A DNA stretch of 64,000 nt from Ottelia alismoides (lineage: Eukaryota > Streptophyta > Magnoliopsida > Alismatales > Hydrocharitaceae). The translations under genes and the position numbers were made by a program. The notes beneath the pieces are model-generated. The model saw only the letters and a program-made list of their open reading frames with translations, was not told where the DNA came from and did not search any database. Positions 58,101 to 64,000 of the stretch are shown piece after piece. The stretch's first letter is position 1. Every line of letters starts with the position of its first letter. Location: assembly GCA_037367405.1 (NCBI GenBank), contig JAZKJV010000599.1, positions 857,144 to 921,143 of the forward strand, given 5' to 3'.

Positions 58101-58619
58101 CTTTTTTCTGAGTGTAGTTATTTTTATTCTTTACATGATTTTATTTTACAATTATTTTTACTATTTAGAAAATATTTTTATTTATAACTTTTATTTAGAA
58201 AATTATTTATTTGAAGTCAATTTATGGATAAATAAAATAATGTAAGTTTTATATAAATATACACATAATAAATTCAGAATTATTTACAAAATATTTTTAT
58301 TTGGATTTTATGATTAAAGATCATATCTCCCTCTACATTATTCCAGGTCGATCAGGTCAATTTGTGACCTTCTCTCGGGGTTTGGGTCAGCCTGTATGTA
58401 TTACATAGATACAGTCCTTTTACTTTTTTTTATTTTCTATATTTTCTTTAATTTTTCTTTCTTTATTTATTTATTTTAGGTTAAAACAATAATATATGTA
58501 CAATATTTACATACATACACAGGTTGGTAAGAATATGAATATGTTAATATATTCATGTTTTTTATAAGGGGTTTTAAGCTAAAATAAATGAATAAAGATG
58601 ATGAAAAGCATATTCATCA
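55137..58619 (-). mobile_element. Ty3/gypsy 5' LTR, about 3.5 kb (minus strand)
   Basis: Bounded by TGTTGG next to the primer site at the low end and by the hairpin TGATGAATATGC...TTCATCATC (minus strand) at the high end. It shares ordered blocks with the LTR at 15890-19172: ACTCCAAAAATTAT, GCCGGAATTG, CTTCTCTCGGGGTT. GC-richer middle (56230-57030) with CACGTG at about 56241. Low-complexity frames in that island are not genes. Confidence 0.75.
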
Positions 58620-58672
58620 GCCGTCGATTTTAAAACCTCTAATTCCCACAAGATTTCCGCCAATCTATTAAT
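58620..58672 (+). repeat. direct repeat at the right edge of the inverted nested block
   Basis: Matches 48127-48178 with roughly 13% differences. Confidence 0.7.
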
Positions 58673-58793
58673 CCAAAGGTCAGGTCTAGCTCCATTTTCA
58701 CTTTTTGCTCATGATCTTGGTATGGAAGCCATTCTCATTTCACCACTTCATTTCTTTAGTTTCTCAGGACGATCAAGGTTCAAGTATAGGGGG
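58673..58793 (+). promoter_or_regulatory. end of plus-strand gypsy internal region with polypurine tract
   Basis: AAGTATAGGGGG (58782-58793) directly precedes an LTR start. This is the resumption of the plus-strand element whose 5' LTR is at 38712. Confidence 0.65.
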
Positions 58794-58794
58794 T

Positions 58795-59100
58795 TGATGA
58801 ATCTATGATTCATCACTCAAATTAGCTGAAAATAGAGCTTTGTTCCAAGAATTTAGGTTCATTTACATGTTAACTTCATAAATTTAACTTTCAGGCACAT
58901 GTAAATAATTTGCATAAATTAACACTTCATATTGCATTTATAATCATCCATGCATTTTCACCCAACTTCATGTATTTTTAATTAATTCATGTTAATTCCA
59001 ATTGATCTAGAACCAATTCAATTGTGTATGTATCACTAACCTTAACCAAGAACAATCCTAAAAAATACTAACTTATACATAAGTGAAATAACCTCAAATC
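58795..59100 (+). mobile_element. Ty3/gypsy 3' LTR, first 306 bp, then interrupted
   Basis: Opens TGATGAATC-TAT-GATTCATCA and follows the 5' LTR at 38712 with an estimated 80-85% identity until GTGAAATAACCTCAAAT, where copia sequence cuts in. Confidence 0.75.
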
Positions 59101-61254
59101 TTAATTAAGGATATGGGAAGATCCTTAAATGCATCACAGAATCGTGGGGACTGCATTGTATGCGATCGAGAGCGAGTAGTTGCACTAGTCGCTCGAGGCA
59201 ATGGAATTTAAAATTTTTTAATGTGATGAAATCACATGATCCGATAAGACTTCTCGGATCATTTCAACCAAACCACAAACAAATATTATGTTTACCTCTT
59301 GAAGTGTGGTTGCGATCGAGTCTCTAAACGAAGAGACCTCCTGTCTCAAGACCAATCTTATGGAGGAGACGCTTGCGAGCACGTTGATGAAATGCTTGCT
59401 TCTCACAATTCAAGTTGATGATCCAATTGGTGAATCTCCTTATTCCATCACACGTGATCTGATATCTTCTTCATGAGCGAGGCACACCGAATGGGACGGA
59501 GATCCACGAAAAAACAATCTGGGAGCATAACGACGATGTTGCGGTGATAGCACCTCTCTCTAGGGCTCCATGGTGGACGGCCACAATGAGAGAGAGGATG
59601 TGTAGAGAACTAGACAGGGAGCACATATTTTTGTAGTTTTAGTTTGAAGAGAAAGGGGTGCCTCTTCTTATATAGTATTTTGGAAGTCCACGGATCCCAA
59701 TCCATGGACTACACAAAATCAATGGATGAGATTGATTTGTGCTTCTTTCAATGGCCAAGATTTTGTTATAAAAACACAACAACAATTAATTAAATTTAGA
59801 TTAAATATATATATTAAAAAATCAATATAAATTAATCCCAAATTAAATCAATCAAGCATGGAGATTGCCTCCTTCCATAAGAGGGGGGAAAGTCCACCCT
59901 TTCCTAATGGGAATTGTGGTCGTCCACCTCCCAAGTAGGAAGGTGTCTATCTCATGTAATCGCTTGAGATTATATTATTCTATGGAAATCTCCAATATTT
60001 ACAACAACACTTGTTGTAAATCATTCCACAAAAATAGTTCATAAATATTTTATAAATATTGCAGCATGCCATTAGAAAATTGTGAATCACATTCACAATC
60101 CAAAATAAAATGTAAATTACATTTTCAATTAATTATCCAATGTGAATCCAATTCATATCAACATTTCAATTGTAAATGTTATTTACATATAATTCTTTCT
60201 CTTATATATTATAAATCATATTTATAATATATGATTAATATGGATAGTGATTTCCACATTATTCATGTCCATGATAAATAAATTATATTTAATCATCTTG
60301 GATCTTCATTCTCATGTGTTCAAATAATATGAATCACATTCACATTATTCACATCTTTGATAATTAAATCATATTTAATTATCTTAGATAACTCTCTTTA
60401 TAATATGAATCAAATTCATGTTATTCACGATAATTAAATCACATTTAATTATCAATTTTCTCAATGCTTGGATACATTTATCAATAGTGAAATTATCCTT
60501 GAACTCTTTCAAGGAATGCTTTTCTCTGCGGATACTTAGAGATAAGGACATGGCGATTGTATTGTTCCATGTATAGTGATTTGGATATTGAGATCACATC
60601 TCAAATCCAGATCTTCTGGACCTTTCATATATGCTTGATTAAATCAAGACCACAAATCTTATCTTCTCATCGCATCTGAATCACATTCAGATCAATGTCC
60701 AACACTTGGACCAAGATTAGATCACTTCTCTATTTATAGGAGTTATTAAAATCCAAACATGTTTCATCACTCCCTAGGAATGAAAGCGTCATGGTTATAC
60801 AATCATTTATGATCACATCACCATAAGGTATTCCTAATACATGTACATCATGCATACTGGAAGATCTAGAATAAACCTGAAGTTTTAGATCTCATTTAGA
60901 TTGTCTCCTTAGGATTTTATCATTAAGTTTCTCATTTGATCATTGGAGTTGGTATCAATCATATACTTTCCAAATTATATATCATATCTAGGTGTTGATC
61001 GTATACTTTCCAAAAGACTATATAAAACCTTACAAAATCAATCAAGCTTCCAAAGCAAGACGACCGTGCACAGAATTTCATCCTTCCCAATATCTCATGA
61101 GTGAGCTCATGTCTTCCGGTTCAGCAATGAACCTGTATGATCCCTTTGAGAGGTCGTTTACTCATATGCCCTTGCATGCACACCAGCATGTCGGTGTATA
61201 AACCTTGGTTAGGTCATCAACCTATTGGTCTGCCAAATGTACATACTTAGACAT
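59101..61254 (-). mobile_element. Ty1/copia LTR (minus strand), cut by a gypsy LTR
   Basis: In reverse complement it follows the copia LTR at 28746-31252: GCATCACAGAA (59131), ACCTCTTGAAG (59294), CTCTAAACGAAGAGACCTC (59320), and CTCATGAGTGAGCTCATGTC (61095). The element's TG end is not in the window, because a gypsy LTR starts inside it at 61255. Internal copia sequence is absent, so it is a solo LTR or an end fragment. 59560-60950 contains the LTR middle that is deleted from the 5' LTR at 20650. Confidence 0.75.
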
Positions 61255-62106
61255 TGATGAATCTCGGATTCATCACTCTAAATCTCATTTATTAAGCTCA
61301 ATTCCCTAAAAAATCAACAGCATATCTGCATCTATTTCGCATAATTAGCATTTCTGCATGATTTCATAAGAATTGCATTTTAGCATCAAATTCTGCATCA
61401 AAAAAGAAGCCAAAAATCCAAGCCCAAATTGACCTGTAAATAGCCTAACTTCCCCTATTTTCCACTCCTTCATGCTAACTCCGAATAACCCAAAACCACT
61501 TCCATTGTGTACATATCACTCACAAGAATAAATGAAAAATACAAAAAAATCACTAACTCAAATAAGTGGACCAAAAACCCAAACCCTAGTTTCAGGATTT
61601 TCAGACTAAAAGCCACATATCTTCCCCATCTAGTGTCCGATTTGATCCTACTCACTTTTGAACTAATGTACATTCAATTACCTTCAAAACAAGACCAAGT
61701 TCAAGTGAATCGGAGCTCGTACGTGAAAGTTGGGTTTTGGGCCTCCTTTGCACATTGTATATTTTCGCGGTTTTCTGACCTTATATTTTATGTATATATT
61801 TTCTTTATTAATAAAAATCCAAAAAATTAGAATTAGGTGTCTTTTATTTATCTTTGATTTTTCCATATTTTTTTCGGATTTTTTATCGTGTTTAAAAATG
61901 ACAAAAAAATAGAAAACCAAAAATCAAGGTATTCTATGTACATGGGATACTCCAAAAATTCACTTTTTACAGTTGACCGATTTTGACTTTGATGTCTTCA
62001 TAAAAGTTGTAGATCTCGTCGAGACGAGCATTTTTTGTGAAGGAACTTTTTCGATCCGAGGTTATTTGCTATTTTTTATCGATTTTACAAGAGGTTTTAT
62101 TTTCGG

Positions 62107-62156
62107 ATTTTTCTGGAGGTGACACGTGGCAGCCCCAAAGGCCGCCACGTGTCATT
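62107..62156. repeat. inverted repeat around ACACGTGG
   Basis: GACACGTGGC and GCCACGTGTC are exact inverted copies separated by 13 bases. Confidence 0.85.
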
Positions 62157-62202
62157 GATTTTTGGGCCTTTTATATTTTAGTTTTCAAAAAAAAAATCCA
62201 TG

Positions 62203-62244
62203 CACGTGCGTTGCACGTGCCACCAGGCACGTGCTCCGCACGTG
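62203..62244. promoter_or_regulatory. two double G-boxes at the left edge of the GC island
   Basis: CACGTG at 62203, 62214, 62228 and 62239, in two pairs with exactly five bases between boxes. CACGTG is the core bound by plant bZIP and bHLH factors. Confidence 0.6.
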
Positions 62245-63363
62245 ACGCACCCCTTCCCCAGGCTCCTGCCACGTGTCGCGTCCTCGGCCATTCGATCTCG
62301 GTCGATCGAACGGCCGAGGACCTTCGTCAACCTCCCTCACCCGCCTCTGAAACTCCGCCGCTCCTCCGCATATCTCGCGCGTCTCCGCTCCCCAATCCTC
62401 GCAACCTCCTCCCGCAACGGCCTCGCCGACCCTCATCTCCTCACCGGCCGACTCCCTCAGTCCTATTTAATCTCCACCGCCGCCCCCTTTTGAAAGGATC
62501 CGCCGATAAGCCCTAGCTTCTAACCTCGCCGGTGGTGACAGCCCGGCGAGCCCTCTCTCTCCGGCGAGATCCGGCCACAACCCAGTGGTCGTTGCAGCAG
62601 CGACCTTCGTCGCCCCTTCTGCTCCGCTCCGGGACACCGTCGAGCCTACGCCCACCGGCCATCTTCCTCGCCTCCGCCTGGAGCTCCTCCGCCAATCTAC
62701 GCCTCCGTGACTTCACCGACCAACGTTCTTCATCGCCTTCAACTCAACCACCATGCCGCTTCATCACAGGTCTTCATCGAGCCTTCTTCGATATCCGCCG
62801 ATACTCATCATCGTCACAACCTTGCGGGTGGTGACAGCCCAGCAAGGTCTCCAACGCCGGCAAGATCCGAGGCGCTAAACTCCCTCGTCGCAGAAGCGTC
62901 TTCCCCGACAACCTGCCTCAGCTCCGGCTCCTTTGCGCTCCGTCGAGCCACGTATCTTCTGCTCCGCCCCGAGCAACACCATACTCCTCCGCCTTCGCCA
63001 CGCCAACGCCAACCACCTACATCTTCTTCTCCGACGCAGCTACTTGAGGGTTTCGTCACCGACCACCTGCTGCTCCTCCGCCTCACCAGAGCAGCCCCTC
63101 TGCCGGAGAGCTCACGACGTCGACAAGCTCCGCCAACGCCACCGCTTCATCGACAACCAGCCCCCGCTCAGCCTCGCTTCCTGCCCCATCACAGCCAGAG
63201 GCTCCTCAGCCCCTCTGCCAAGCATCACCGGAAGCCCCCGCTCTTCTTCGTCTCCGCCACGCAAGCTGACCGCTCCAGCCAACGCCGCCAGGCGAAACCC
63301 GCCCTCCGCCTCCACACCGCCACCGGCCGGGCGTCAGGCCCGAGGCCCTCCCTGCGTGCGAGG

Positions 63364-63515
63364 CACGTGACGGGAGGGATCGCTGACATCAGCCTCACGC
63401 CACTCCAGGTCACGTGCGGCGCACGTGACCCTTGGGGTAATTTGCAGAAGACCCCCCGGTCTTCCACGATATTACGCGCCAACCCTCCAGTCCAAGGGCA
63501 CGTGCGCAGCACGTG
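63364..63515. promoter_or_regulatory. double G-boxes at the right edge of the GC island
   Basis: CACGTG at 63364, then the pairs 63411/63422 and 63499/63510, again with a five-base gap within each pair. Confidence 0.6.
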
Positions 63516-64000
63516 CCCACTTGGAACAATTGCATCTCCGCCCCTCACTTTATAGGTAACTAACAGTAGGTCCCCCTGCATTATTTCTATTTATTTATTT
63601 ATTCAGTTTGCACCCGTACCCCTGTCTTTGTCATCCATTATAGACCTCTACATTGCATCATTTTATTTATTTAAAAATAGCATTTTCTTTATCTTTTAAT
63701 TCTCTACATTTTGACATGTTGTGGACATGTTTGTGATTTACGGTTGATTAATAAATAATTGTTTTGTGGAAATTGAAATATTTTGCCCAATCTGTGTTCT
63801 GAAATTCATATTTAATTAACCGTGGTCTAAATATTCCCCAAAAATCAAATATTGTAGAGATTATTTTGATTAACATTGTGCCCAAAAATCTTTGCATTTG
63901 CATGCATACTTTGCTCTGTAAAAATCATTTTGCATATTTCATTGTTTAATTTTTAATAGGTATTAGACCCCACATTTTTGAGATTTAGGATTTTTCTGAG

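Larger units (their letters stand above)
61255..64000 (+). mobile_element. Ty3/gypsy LTR (plus strand), running off the window
   Basis: Opens with the perfect hairpin TGATGAATC-TCG-GATTCATCA. AGTTGTAGATCTCGTCGAGA (62001) is shared with the minus-strand LTR at 15509. It contains a sharp GC-rich island (62190-63545) with paired CACGTG motifs at its edges and TATTTAA near 62464. The low-complexity Pro/Ser/Arg frames in the island (up to 282 codons) are open on both strands and are not supported as genes. Confidence 0.7.

Noticed and set aside
62707..63555. 282-codon Pro/Ser/Arg-rich frame
   Set aside because: Several frames on both strands are open across the GC island; no domain; it lies inside an LTR.

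Overview
This window looks like plant nuclear DNA: the transposon families and the one recognisable regulatory gene (a GATA zinc-finger factor) are of plant type, base composition is AT-rich, and introns and splice-like sites are present. No species can be assigned from the sequence alone. I see no intact host gene. Nearly everything I can name is a transposable element, mostly decayed, truncated and nested.

Layout. 1-90 may be the last codons of a gene entering from the left. 440-6106 is a MITE-rich stretch: a short inverted repeat, a large AT-rich region with inverted motif polarity, and five side-by-side fold-back elements separated by TA microsatellites (3379-5849), followed by an orphan exon-like fragment. 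6408-8168 is a Mutator-like element with 83-bp terminal inverted repeats and a perfect 9-bp target duplication. It carries a nearly complete GATA transcription-factor gene, introns included, so it is a Pack-MULE. 9480-12530 is an L1-type LINE whose endonuclease domain is split by a minus-strand fragment of a second retroelement-derived protein family. 12560-19172 holds two long minus-strand Ty3/gypsy LTRs. 19789-31252 is a Ty1/copia retrotransposon (LTR, tRNA-Met-type primer site, gag, protease, integrase, reverse transcriptase, RNase H, LTR) with many stops; a gypsy LTR fragment lies inside its 5' LTR. 31500-32540 is a second, minus-strand copia gag. 32546-38245 is a 5'-truncated CACTA element with TNP2-type transposase remains, a second ORF, five 180-bp tandem repeats and an intact right terminus.

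38712 to the window end is a nest. A plus-strand gypsy element (5' LTR, primer site, gag-protease) is interrupted at 48182-58619 by minus-strand gypsy sequence and resumes with a polypurine tract and 3' LTR at 58620-59100. That 3' LTR is interrupted by a minus-strand copia LTR (59101-61254), which is cut in turn by another gypsy LTR (61255 onward). A hAT-type MITE sits in the first LTR.

How parts work together: none of the elements looks autonomous now. The gypsy elements retain gag-protease remnants, but I found no reverse transcriptase or integrase for them. The points most worth checking are the GATA Pack-MULE, the TA-microsatellite fold-back cluster, the hairpin at the LTR ends, and paired CACGTG boxes of fixed spacing in the last LTR.
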